The notes under the pieces are model-generated. The model was given only the letters and a program-made list of their open reading frames with translations, made no database searches and had not been told where the DNA came from. DNA of 37,350 nt from Bacillota bacterium (lineage in GTDB: Bacteria; Bacillota; Negativicutes; Sporomusales; UBA7701), in contig JAEZJM010000028.1 in assembly GCA_023415775.1 (NCBI GenBank), positions 1 through 37,350 on the forward strand, written 5' to 3'. How positions within the stretch are numbered: the first letter of the stretch is position 1; each line of letters begins with the position of its first letter. The position numbers and the translations under genes are program-made. Of this stretch, positions 15,625 through 23,231 are shown piece after piece.

Positions 15625-16249
15625 AGCGATCACCATCCTCGCGATCGACGACGACCAGGACATCCTCTTCACCCTGGCGGCGATCGGCAGGACCTACGGC
15701 TGGCGGGTGATCACCGAAAACGACGGCCGGCAGGCGGCGGCGAAAGTCCGCGGCCTGAAGCCCGACATCATCCTCGTCGACTACCACATGCCCGGCCTTG
15801 ACGGCCTCTCGACCGTGGAAATAATCCGTATCCTCGACCACAGCGTACCGATCATCGTCCTGACTGTCGACGAGCGGCAGGAAATCGCCGACCGCTTCCT
15901 CGACGCCGGCGCGAGCGACTTCGCCAACAAACCGATAAAAATCGCCGACCTCGCGGCCAGGATCAGAGTCCATATGCACATGCGCCAGCAGCAGGAGCAG
16001 TCGCCGGCGCCCTTCCACGACAAAGGGATCAACGAAGCCACCCTCGGGCTGGTGCGGTCCTTCTGCCGCGGCGCCGCCGCCCCGTTCGCGGCCGAGGAAG
16101 TGGCCGAAGCTACCGGTCTCGCCTATCAGACCATCGTCCGTTACCTGCAGTTCCTGCAGGGCCGCAGGGAGCTCACCGCGTCGAGCAGCTACGGCAAGAT
16201 CGGCCGTCCGCGCAAGAAATACCAGTGGATGGCGAAAATGGGTCCGTGA
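15614..16249 (+). CDS. CitB/DcuR-like response regulator
   Basis: A 211-residue two-domain regulator. The receiver domain has the acidic pair Asp12-Asp13, phosphoacceptor Asp56 (ILVDYHMPG), Thr84 and Lys106 (NKP). After a Gln-rich linker, a helix-turn-helix (EVAEATGLAYQTIVRYLQFL) and basic tail (GRPRKKYQW) match the CitB/DpiA group, which commonly controls uptake of organic acids. It is the last gene of the cluster and likely responds to a substrate of the TRAP-like permease (inference). Confidence 0.88.
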   Translation: MTDKAITILAIDDDQDILFTLAAIGRTYGWRVITENDGRQAAAKVRGLKPDIILVDYHMPGLDGLSTVEIIRILDHSVPIIVLTVDERQEIADRFLDAGASDFANKPIKIADLAARIRVHMHMRQQQEQSPAPFHDKGINEATLGLVRSFCRGAAAPFAAEEVAEATGLAYQTIVRYLQFLQGRRELTASSSYGKIGRPRKKYQWMAKMGP

Positions 16250-16345
16250 AAAACGGGCTGAGACGCAAAAAGTTAAGTCCCCCGGCAGAAACGACGATAA
16301 AGAAAGTAAATGAGGCGTATTCTGTCGAGAAGGCAGGGGGCAGCC

Positions 16346-16414
16346 ATGGAGATTTTCGCCTTACTGACCGTCGGGGCGGTCCTGTCCAACTGGTGGGCCT
16401 GGCGGCAACGGTAA
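16346..16414 (+). CDS. Possible 22-residue membrane peptide
   Basis: The frame reads MEIFALLTVGAVLSNWWAWR plus two residues. A hydrophobic segment ends in a Trp-Trp/Arg border, and AGGCAGGGGGC precedes the ATG. It lies in the 289-base gap between the response regulator and the next gene, in which I see no other gene. It is too short to be sure; it is listed because of the ribosome site and the clean amphipathic end. Confidence 0.25.
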   Translation: MEIFALLTVGAVLSNWWAWRQR

Positions 16415-16538
16415 ACCGCCGACGGCAACGTACTATCCGGCACCGACCGCTTTTTGCGGCCGCGCTATCCGGCTGGAATATTTCCCCGGGCGCGGGGTTA
16501 TTCTATACGGGAATAGTGCGACGAACGGAGGCATCGGC

Positions 16539-16781
16539 ATGAACGTGCGGAGCGGGCTGGAAATCGTGGAGATGCACAAGGAATACGAAGCCAAGATGAA
16601 GGAGCTGGACGAGGCTGCGTCAAGGCTGGAAGACTTCGGCTACACCAAAACCCTGCTGCATAACCAGTTGAGCAAGCTCGGCGACGAGCTTAAAATACTA
16701 GAAACAACCCGGTTTCAGGCGCTCGACCCTGTCACCGTGCCCAAATCGGCCCTCGGCGGCCACGACTACTTCGTTTCTTAA
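16539..16781 (+). CDS. 80-residue coiled-coil hypothetical protein
   Basis: Residues 10-60 are highly charged and heptad-like (EYEAKMKELDEAASRLEDFG, then LLHNQLSKLGDELKILE), predicting a short coiled coil; the tail (VPKSALGGHDYFVS) is not helical. GGAGG lies seven bases before the ATG, and an inverted repeat TATTC/GAATA lies about 15-20 bases further up. No family recognised. It ends just before the dinB promoter. Confidence 0.6.
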   Translation: MNVRSGLEIVEMHKEYEAKMKELDEAASRLEDFGYTKTLLHNQLSKLGDELKILETTRFQALDPVTVPKSALGGHDYFVS

Positions 16782-16786
16782 TTGGC

Positions 16787-16815
16787 TTTACAGACCGGAA
16801 CGTGTGTTCTAAAAT
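16787..16815 (+). promoter_or_regulatory. dinB promoter with LexA (SOS) box
   Basis: TTTACA (16787-16792) and TAAAAT (16810-16815) are separated by exactly 17 bases. In the spacer lies GAAC-GTGT-GTTC (16798-16809), a perfect half-site pair of the Gram-positive LexA/DinR box. Repressor bound there would block the polymerase, so the gene below should be induced by DNA damage. A long leader with a CCCGCGCGCGGG palindrome (16871-16882) precedes the start codon. Confidence 0.85.
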
Positions 16816-16910
16816 AATAATAGGATAAACTCACACCGGACTTGCATGGGAACAGGTGTGAATTTTTTTTCCCGCGCGCGGGAAATATCGCGGAACCGGG
16901 CGGTGAAAAC

Positions 16911-18074
16911 ATGCAGCGCTGGATAATCCACGTCGATATGGACGCCTTTTTCGCCGCCGTTGAGCAGCGTGACGACTCCGCCCTCCGCGGCCGGCCGGTC
17001 ATCGTCGGCGGCGTCGGCCGTCGCGGGGTCGTCTCCACCGCTTCCTACGAAGCCCGCCGCTTCGGCGTCCATTCGGCTATGCCGATGGCCGAGGCGCGGC
17101 TCCGCTGCCCCCACGCCGTATTTATGCCGGGCGACCACCGGAAGTACGCGCGGGTGGCAGGGGAGATACGGGCCATCCTCGCCGCCTTTTCGCCGCTGGT
17201 CGAACCGCTGTCCCTCGACGAAGCTTTCCTTGACGTCTCCGGTATGGAATGGCTCTATCGCGACCCCAAGGATATAGCGACGGCCATCAAGGCGCGCATC
17301 AAGGACGAGCTGGCCCTGACCGCCTCGGCCGGCGTGGCGCCCAACAAGTTTCTTGCCAAGCTGGCGTCTGATTGGGGCAAGCCCGACGGTCTGGTGGTCG
17401 TGCGGCCGGAAGAAGTGTCCGCCTTCCTGCGGGCCATGCCCATAGCCCGCCTGTGGGGGGCCGGCGAGAAAACCACCTCCTTGCTCAAGGGGATCGGTAT
17501 CACCACCATCGGCCAGCTCGCCGACGCCGACGAAACCATTCTCCGCAAGCACTTTGGCAACTCGGCCGACGACATGCGGCGGCTGGCGAGGGGCGAGGAT
17601 GACCGGCCGGTGATCCCCGAGCATGAGCCCAAGTCGCTCGGCAACGAGGTCACCTTCGCCGACGACCTCCGCACGCGGGACGATATCGACACCTGCCTGC
17701 TCGCCCTCAGCCAGAAGGTCGGCCGCCGGCTGCGCCAGGCCGGCTATGCCGGGCGGACGGTGACGGTCAAGATCCGCTTCGCCTCCTTCCGCACCATCAC
17801 CCGCAGCCGCACTCTCGGCGAGCCGACCCTGCTCGGCGACACCATCTACGAGACCGCCCAGGCCATAATGGCCGGCGTCGAACTCACGGAAGGCGTGCGC
17901 CTCCTCGGGGTGACACTGTCTAACCTGCAGGTCTACGGCAGTCAGATTAGCCTGTTCGTCGGCGACGACGACAAAAAACTCAAAGCCTCGGTCGCCGTCG
18001 ACCGCCTCAAAGATAAATTCGGCGAAGGGGCCGTCACTCGCGGCCGCCTTATGTTGCCGAAGAAGGAAAAATAA
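16911..18074 (+). CDS. dinB: DNA polymerase IV
   Basis: A Y-family translesion polymerase of 387 residues from the ATG at 16911 (the frame is open earlier, but HVDMDAFFAAVEQ must start here). The catalytic metal ligands are Asp9, Asp103 and Glu104 (LSLDEAFLDV). The helix-hairpin-helix and little-finger regions follow, and QISLF near the C-terminus is a beta-clamp binding motif. It copies damaged DNA with low fidelity. The LexA box upstream indicates SOS control. The ribosome site is weak (GGGCGGTG). Confidence 0.95.
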   Translation: MQRWIIHVDMDAFFAAVEQRDDSALRGRPVIVGGVGRRGVVSTASYEARRFGVHSAMPMAEARLRCPHAVFMPGDHRKYARVAGEIRAILAAFSPLVEPLSLDEAFLDVSGMEWLYRDPKDIATAIKARIKDELALTASAGVAPNKFLAKLASDWGKPDGLVVVRPEEVSAFLRAMPIARLWGAGEKTTSLLKGIGITTIGQLADADETILRKHFGNSADDMRRLARGEDDRPVIPEHEPKSLGNEVTFADDLRTRDDIDTCLLALSQKVGRRLRQAGYAGRTVTVKIRFASFRTITRSRTLGEPTLLGDTIYETAQAIMAGVELTEGVRLLGVTLSNLQVYGSQISLFVGDDDKKLKASVAVDRLKDKFGEGAVTRGRLMLPKKEK

Positions 18075-18092
18075 AAAAAGTCCCTATGGACT
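18070..18092 (-). terminator. Minus-strand terminator after the structured element
   Basis: Read on the minus strand, AGTCC-ATAG-GGACT is followed by seven T, ATTTTT. The stem is only 5 bp. It would end the YkuS-like transcript after it passes through the structured element. Confidence 0.45.
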
Positions 18093-18106
18093 GATAGAAG
18101 GAGACT

Positions 18107-18291
18107 AAAGACCGTTCAGAATCCCCCAGATGCAAGGCGCACCGGAGGATGGCCCGCGAAGGCGTACTTGGTTGCGTACGTCGAGTGGGCCATCCGAGGA
18201 GCAAGTGCGCCGTTCTTGGTGCTTCAGCACCTTAGAACGGCGGCCTCCCCCTTGCGGGGACGCAGCAGATGGGGGATTATCAACGGTCTTT
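18107..18291. repeat. Large structured repeat-like element
   Basis: The ends AAAGACCGTT (18107-18116) and AACGGTCTTT (18282-18291) pair perfectly. A second stem AATCCCCCA/TGGGGGATT (18120-18128 and 18270-18278) follows, then a GA/GA internal loop and TGC/GCA. Inside are GGCGCAC/GTGCGCC (18136 and 18205), GGATGGCCC/GGGCCATCC (18147 and 18187), CGTAC/GTACG (18163 and 18176), and two more hairpins at 18211-18239 and about 18246-18260. Nearly the whole 185 bases pair into a branched structure. It is flush with the stop codon of the YkuS-like gene. I read it as a dispersed non-coding repeat or structured RNA; the ATCTGCTGCG...CCTTGCATCTGG form is reminiscent of common intergenic repeats, by memory only. 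Confidence 0.7.
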
Positions 18292-18616
18292 ATGTGCGCC
18301 AGGGGCGGTGGCGGAGGCGGCTTTCCAACTCCGTCGCCACCTGCTCGGGATGCAGCCCGGTGATGTTGAGCATAATAGCGCCAGGCAGGGCGTCGCCTGG
18401 CGCCTCTTCGCCGCGGTGGCCCACGCTGATGTCGGCGGACTCAAGCCCGCCGTGGAAAGCGGGGACAGTCTCCGCCCGGCGGGACGAATAGAGGACGGCG
18501 TCCACATCGGCGCGGAAGCTGACGGCTTCCTGCAGGCTGATGACCTTATAACCCCTGGCGGACAGCGTTTCGGCCAGCCAGGTTGCGGGGTGCTGGAGGG
18601 CGACGGTTTTCTTCAT
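18290..18616 (-). CDS. YkuS/UPF0180-like protein
   Basis: A 108-residue protein with the family pattern of short N-terminal strand (KTVALQHP), helix, GYKVISL, a 'DAVLYSS' strand and a C-terminal helix (ITGLHPEQVATELESRL). Known UPF0180 proteins are about 80 residues and of unknown function; here an extra 25 residues lie in the middle. The stop codon TAA falls inside the first bases of the structured element, so the original C-terminus may have been replaced by its insertion. Confidence 0.6.
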   Translation of the reverse strand: MKKTVALQHPATWLAETLSARGYKVISLQEAVSFRADVDAVLYSSRRAETVPAFHGGLESADISVGHRGEEAPGDALPGAIMLNITGLHPEQVATELESRLRHRPWRT

Positions 18617-18762
18617 CTCGGCCCGTTCCTTCGCTGTTGATAGGCGATTGCCGCTAGTATCCCTCCGGCGGGAAAAAATATGTGCGGCGCGGCGTATGAG
18701 GCAGGAACGGGACTGGTGTTCGCCTAAAGATTACAACAGACTGTTTTGGGAGGCGATGAACG

Positions 18763-19893
18763 ATGGTTAACAAAGAAAGAGTGCTGGCCGAGTTTTTCGA
18801 ACTGGTGAGCATCAGATGTTCGACAAGGGCAGAACGGGAAGTGGCTGACGTGGTCAAGGCCAAGCTGGCCGCTTTGGGCCTTAAGGTGGAAGAAGACGAT
18901 GTCGGCGGACGCATCGGCGGCAACTGCGGCAACGTGCTGGCCTACCTCAAAGGCACCGTCGCAGGCGCGCCGGTCTTGATGCTGAGCGCCCACCTCGACT
19001 GCGTCGAGCCCTGCGGCGGCGTCAAGCCGCAGCTCAAGGACGGGGTGATAACCTCCGGCGGCGATACCGTGCTGGGAGCCGACGACAAGTCCGGGGTGGT
19101 AGGCATCCTTGAGGCGTTGCGGATCATCCGCGAGACCGGCGCCGCCCACGGCGACATCCAGGTGGTGTTCACCGTGGCTGAGGAAGGCGGTGTAAACGGC
19201 TCCAAGAACATGAACCGCGAACTACTTGCAGCCGATTTCGGCTATATCCTCGATTCCGGCGGCGCCCCCGGGCGGATAATCAACGCCGCTCCCGGCCAGG
19301 ACAGCATCAAGGTCATAATCCGCGGCAAGACCGCCCACGCCGGCGTGGCCCCCGAAGAGGGCATCAACGCCATCGTCGTGGCCGGCAAGGCCATGGCCGA
19401 GCTCCGCCAGGGGCGGATCGACGACGAAACGACCGCCAATGTCGGCATCATCAAGGGCGGCCAGGCCACCAACATCGTGCCCGACTACGTGGAGATCGCC
19501 TGCGAGGCCCGCAGCCGCAACAAAGCGAAGCTCGCCGCCCAGACAAAGCACATGGTCGAAACCTTCGAGCGGGTGGCCGCGGCGAACGGCGCCAAAGCGG
19601 AAATTACCGTCAAGACCGCCTACGACCCCTACGTGCTGACCGCCGACATGCCGGTGGCCGCGCTGGCCCGCCAGGCAGCCGAAAGCATCGGCCTGACGCC
19701 CGTATTCGAAGCAACCGGCGGCGGCAGCGACGCCAACTTCTTCAATGCCTTCGGCATACCGTCGGCTGTGCTTGGAACAGGCATGTCCAAGGTGCACACC
19801 ACAGCCGAATTCATCAAGGAAGTCGACCTGTATAAGACGGCCGAGCTTGTTGTGGCGATCATCAAAGAAGCGGCCAAGACCAAGAAACAGTAA
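18763..19893 (+). CDS. PepT-like M20 metallopeptidase
   Basis: A 376-residue di-zinc peptidase of the M20 family. Ligand motifs appear in order: SAHLDCVEP, GADDKSGVVG, TVAEEGGVNGS (catalytic and ligand Glu), DSGG and a C-terminal HTTAEF. A dimerisation domain (GKTAHAGVAPEEGINA) lies between. It is closest to the PepT-like group of Firmicutes, which are thought to release N-terminal residues from short peptides; the exact substrate is not clear. No signal peptide, so cytoplasmic. GGGAGG lies before the ATG. The gene ends at a strong terminator. Confidence 0.88.
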   Translation: MVNKERVLAEFFELVSIRCSTRAEREVADVVKAKLAALGLKVEEDDVGGRIGGNCGNVLAYLKGTVAGAPVLMLSAHLDCVEPCGGVKPQLKDGVITSGGDTVLGADDKSGVVGILEALRIIRETGAAHGDIQVVFTVAEEGGVNGSKNMNRELLAADFGYILDSGGAPGRIINAAPGQDSIKVIIRGKTAHAGVAPEEGINAIVVAGKAMAELRQGRIDDETTANVGIIKGGQATNIVPDYVEIACEARSRNKAKLAAQTKHMVETFERVAAANGAKAEITVKTAYDPYVLTADMPVAALARQAAESIGLTPVFEATGGGSDANFFNAFGIPSAVLGTGMSKVHTTAEFIKEVDLYKTAELVVAIIKEAAKTKKQ

Positions 19894-19919
19894 TTTAGAA
19901 CGGCCGTCCGCAGTAAACG

Positions 19920-19953
19920 AAAAACCCTGGCGGGATATCCCGCCAGGGTTTTT
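19920..19953. terminator. Bidirectional terminator
   Basis: AAAACCCTGGCGGG-ATAT-CCCGCCAGGGTTTT is a perfect 14-bp hairpin with T runs on both strands, between the convergent peptidase and thioesterase genes. Confidence 0.9.
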
Positions 19954-19954
19954 A

Positions 19955-20371
19955 CTAATATTCTCCCGTATCCTCGCCGGTGACGTAGAACACCGCCCGG
20001 CCCTTGGCCACCAGCGTATTTTCGCCGTTCACGACATCGACCTCGGCGTGGAGGAGCTTGCGGCCTTCGTGCACCAGGCGGGCCTCAGCCGTGAGGCTGT
20101 CGTCGGTTGTCACCGGCAGGAAGTAATTCACCGCCGTTTCCACCGTCACGACACGCACCTTCAGCGTGCGGAGGGCGATGCCGGCCGCCATGTCCACAAG
20201 GGCGGCGACGACACCGCCGTGGGTCATGCCGTACGAATTGGCGAATTCCGCCCGCATCGGCACGGTGAGGAGCGAGCGGCCGCGGTCCGTTTCGACGACA
20301 ACGGCGTCGAGAAAGCGGATGAAAGGGACTGTCATGAAGTGCTGTTTGATAAATTCCGGCCAGTTATCCAT
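19955..20371 (-). CDS. PaaI-family hotdog thioesterase
   Basis: A 138-residue hotdog-fold protein. The signature helix region NSYGMTHGGVVAALVDMAAG holds the HGG turn and the acidic catalytic Asp. Such enzymes hydrolyse acyl-CoA thioesters; substrate unknown. AAGGAGG precedes the ATG. It is the last gene of the minus-strand set ppx - terpene synthase - thioesterase. Confidence 0.88.
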   Translation of the reverse strand: MDNWPEFIKQHFMTVPFIRFLDAVVVETDRGRSLLTVPMRAEFANSYGMTHGGVVAALVDMAAGIALRTLKVRVVTVETAVNYFLPVTTDDSLTAEARLVHEGRKLLHAEVDVVNGENTLVAKGRAVFYVTGEDTGEY

Positions 20372-20419
20372 GTCCGGCTTTCCTCCTTCTGGTGTGCCGG
20401 CCTTGGGCGGCGGGCGTTG

Positions 20420-21484
20420 TCAAAGCACTCCCTGGCGGCGGAGCAGCCGGCAGAGGCTGTGGAGCAGACGGGCGTAACCGCCGGCGGTGGACAAAAGAGC
20501 GGCTTTAACCTTCCGCTCCAGCGGCGCCTGGGTCTTAGGGTCGGACAGATACATGGCCAGCAGGCCGTGCACGACCGTCGACGCAAAGCCCGGCTGGGCC
20601 AGGCGGCCGGCGCCGTCCAGCGCCTGGCGCCAAAAGTGGGTGAGACGGGCGACGATTTCGCCCGGACTTTCATAGTAGGCGACGAAGTTAAGATCGCCGT
20701 GGCAGCGGTCCTCGGCAAGATCGATGAAGTAGTCGAGGAGAATATGAAGGCCGCATATCCACGGGAAATAAGCGGCGCAAGTAGTTTCCGCCTCGTCGGC
20801 GGTCAGGTCGGGGTCGGATGCCAGGGCGCACAGCATGAACATTCCGAGGGTCGAGCCGGTCGCGGCGGCGAATTCCCACAGCGTCACGCCGGGATAATCC
20901 GCCAAATGCCGCCCGCCCCAGGCGCGCATCTTATCCTCCCGCACCGCTGGGTCGAGGTGCTTGTATATCTGCAGCTCGCTGTATAGGGTCGCCAACCTGA
21001 GCGCGGCCGGCTTCACCAGGCCGTACTTCGGCAGGCGTGCCGTCTCCTCGCGGCAAGCCGCCACAAGAGCGGCGAGGTAGCCGCCGTCGTCCTTCAGCGG
21101 GTAGCTGCGGTAATAATCGCGGGTTTCGCCGTCCGGGTCGAGAGCGTCGGTCATCGCCAGGTGGAGCTGGCGGAAGGCCGCCTCATCCGCGATCCCGGCC
21201 CGGTCGCACAGGTTGTCGAGATAATCGCTGATCGTCTGCAGGGCAACGACCAGCCTGACGAAGCGGCCGGCATCCACGCCGGGGTAGAGGCTGTAGATGG
21301 CGCCCCCCTGGCAGTGGAACCGCTTATCCCTGATGCTGGCAAGCGCCTGGGCGGCCAGTTCCGGCTCGGCGAAGGCGGCTCGTTGCCGCCAGCCGGACAG
21401 TTCGCCGTCCACCAGCGGGAATGCCTGGCTGACGAAGCGCCTGATAAGATTAAGACTGTTGGCGGTGGATAAGAGTGAAGGCAT
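20420..21484 (-). CDS. ytpB: Tetraprenyl-beta-curcumene synthase-like terpene synthase
   Basis: A 354-residue protein of the DUF2600/YtpB family. It has an acid-rich DYLDNLCD at 87-94 and a second DYFIDLAED at 251-259, as expected for the magnesium-diphosphate site of this class IB terpene synthase. In Bacillus, YtpB makes a C35 monocycle that is later cyclised to sesquarterpenes found in spores. AGGAGG precedes the ATG. It is between ppx (21 bases upstream) and the thioesterase (48 bases downstream), all in one direction. No squalene-hopene-cyclase-like partner lies in the window. Confidence 0.88.
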   Translation of the reverse strand: MPSLLSTANSLNLIRRFVSQAFPLVDGELSGWRQRAAFAEPELAAQALASIRDKRFHCQGGAIYSLYPGVDAGRFVRLVVALQTISDYLDNLCDRAGIADEAAFRQLHLAMTDALDPDGETRDYYRSYPLKDDGGYLAALVAACREETARLPKYGLVKPAALRLATLYSELQIYKHLDPAVREDKMRAWGGRHLADYPGVTLWEFAAATGSTLGMFMLCALASDPDLTADEAETTCAAYFPWICGLHILLDYFIDLAEDRCHGDLNFVAYYESPGEIVARLTHFWRQALDGAGRLAQPGFASTVVHGLLAMYLSDPKTQAPLERKVKAALLSTAGGYARLLHSLCRLLRRQGVL

Positions 21485-21505
21485 TGTTCCTCCTGACGGG
21501 CGGGG

Positions 21506-23044
21506 CTATTGGAGCGCAGCCGGCGTCTGCTGCCAGACGATCTCGGCGCCGAATTCCTTCTTGAACCATTTGCGGTGTCTTTCCGCTTCCTGAAGCTCGA
21601 TCGCCGCCCCCTGCCTGTCCACCGCCAGGAGCAGGTTGGCGGTCTTGGGCTTCAGGCTGGCCGTCACCTTGGTCACCGCTCCCATCTGGGTTGTGTCGAG
21701 GCATTCGGCCAAGCCCAGCAGCAGCGCCATCTTGCGGGCTTTCTGCCAGTCGGTGTCGTCGAGAAACTCCGAATACAAGCGATTGCGCATATATTTGGCG
21801 GTCGGGCCCTCGTGCCAGCCCGCCACCACCGCCGTAAGCATCTGTTCGCGGTGGGTGAGGCCGAACAGGCGGGCGTTCTCCACCAGGTAGGCGCTGTGGC
21901 GCGGATGGTCGTAATAATTTATCGTTATGCCGATATCGTGCAGCAGCGCTGCCACTCTCAGGAGGAGGCGGTCGCGGTCGTCGAGCCTGTGCAGGTCCTG
22001 CCAGCCGTCGAACATCGCCTCGGCCAGCTCGGCGACGTGGTAAGCGTGCGGGGCATTGCCCTTGTAGAAGAGTAGCATGTTATTAGTGCTGTGCAGGAGA
22101 ATGTTGCCGATAACTTCCGGCTGACCGGTGCGGGCGAGATAATGGCGGAGGAAGAGGCCTTCCCGCAGGCCGCAGCCGCTTACGATCAGCCTGTTGGCGC
22201 GGGTGTGGTCGAACAGGCACTTGACGATAGTGGAGCCGGCGGCGATGATGTCGGCCCGCTCGCTGCTCAGCCCGGGGATTTTAAGCCGTTGTTTGTAGTC
22301 GGCCAGCGTCAGGCCCCGCCACAGATCGGCGAGCGAGATATCGCCGAGGCGGTAATTGTGAACCTTGTTGAAGGGATAGTTCTTCCGCTTCTGGTCCATC
22401 TTGGCGATATTGCGGGCCGTTCCCCCCACGCCGACGAGCGGCAGACTGACGTCCTTGAGCCACGGGTTTTTTTCCAAATGGTGCATAATATAGCTGCGGA
22501 GCTTTTCCAACTGGAGATCGGAGATCCTATCCTGGGTACCGAACTGTTCGGTCAGGTTGACGGCGCCGAAAGGCAGGCTGACGACCTTCTGCGGCTTGCG
22601 GCCGCAGATGAGCGTCAGCTCCGTGCTCCCGCCGCCCAGATCAAAAATAACGGCGTCCTCGACATCGATAGTGTTGATGACCCCTATATAGCCGATATGC
22701 GCTTCGGTATGGCCGGTGATCGACTCGAGGCGAATGCCCGTTTCCGCCTCGATCAGCTCGATAAGCATCGGGCCGTTCTTGGCGCTCCTCACCGCCGCCG
22801 TGGCCACGGCAAGTGTCTTGTCGACCTTGAACAGCAGGCACATGTGGGCAAAGATCCGCATCGTCTCCACCGCCCGCGCGACCGCGTCCGGGCGGAGAGT
22901 GTGCGACTTGCCCATGCCTTCGCTAAGCCGCACCGTTTCCTTCTGGTGATAGACGAGGTTATAGGCGCCGTTGGCGTAAATATGCATGACAATAAGGCGG
23001 GCGGAGTTTGAACCAAGGTCGATGATGGCGATTCTTTCCGTCAT
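21506..23044 (-). CDS. ppx: Exopolyphosphatase/GppA-type with HD domain
   Basis: A 512-residue Ppx/GppA enzyme. The phosphate-binding loop is IDLGSNSARL (Asp9, Gly11-Ser14), the catalytic Glu is Glu114 (TGHTEAH), and FDLGGGSTEL begins at Phe134. The C-terminal half carries an HD-type domain (ALLHDIGITINYYDHPRHSAY). It removes terminal phosphate from polyphosphate or from pppGpp. It is divergent from a paralogue plus ppk1, so polymer breakdown and synthesis genes face away from a shared control region. Confidence 0.92.
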   Translation of the reverse strand: MTERIAIIDLGSNSARLIVMHIYANGAYNLVYHQKETVRLSEGMGKSHTLRPDAVARAVETMRIFAHMCLLFKVDKTLAVATAAVRSAKNGPMLIELIEAETGIRLESITGHTEAHIGYIGVINTIDVEDAVIFDLGGGSTELTLICGRKPQKVVSLPFGAVNLTEQFGTQDRISDLQLEKLRSYIMHHLEKNPWLKDVSLPLVGVGGTARNIAKMDQKRKNYPFNKVHNYRLGDISLADLWRGLTLADYKQRLKIPGLSSERADIIAAGSTIVKCLFDHTRANRLIVSGCGLREGLFLRHYLARTGQPEVIGNILLHSTNNMLLFYKGNAPHAYHVAELAEAMFDGWQDLHRLDDRDRLLLRVAALLHDIGITINYYDHPRHSAYLVENARLFGLTHREQMLTAVVAGWHEGPTAKYMRNRLYSEFLDDTDWQKARKMALLLGLAECLDTTQMGAVTKVTASLKPKTANLLLAVDRQGAAIELQEAERHRKWFKKEFGAEIVWQQTPAALQ

Positions 23045-23124
23045 TATCTATCACTCCCCACCATAGTATTCGGCTTTTTTTGCAAAAACCTTGCTGGCGT
23101 CGGGAAAAAACAATTCCGGCTGAA

Positions 23125-23162
23125 TTGACAGACTTTTACGGCAAATTAACATAGTCTTAATC
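23125..23162 (+). promoter_or_regulatory. Pho-box-like direct repeats between ppx and ppk operons
   Basis: Four hexamers of the type TTNACA follow each other with 10-11 base period: TTGACA (23125), TTTACG (23135), TTAACA (23146) and TTAATC (23157). This is the layout of PhoP/PhoB boxes in Firmicutes. TTGACA with TAACAT 16 bases on could also be a plain promoter. Both readings point to transcription toward the ppx paralogue and ppk1. Confidence 0.5.
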
Positions 23163-23231
23163 GCGGGAAAGAGGAGTTTAGTCGTTGTACTGTCGAAACC
23201 TTTACCGATAAGCTTGTGGAGGAATGACACA

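Noticed and set aside
16225..16542. Open frame of 105 codons after the response regulator
   Set aside because: Starts inside the regulator gene, has no ribosome site and no domain-like pattern.
16871..16882. CCCGCGCGCGGG as a terminator
   Set aside because: No T run follows on either strand in the right orientation.
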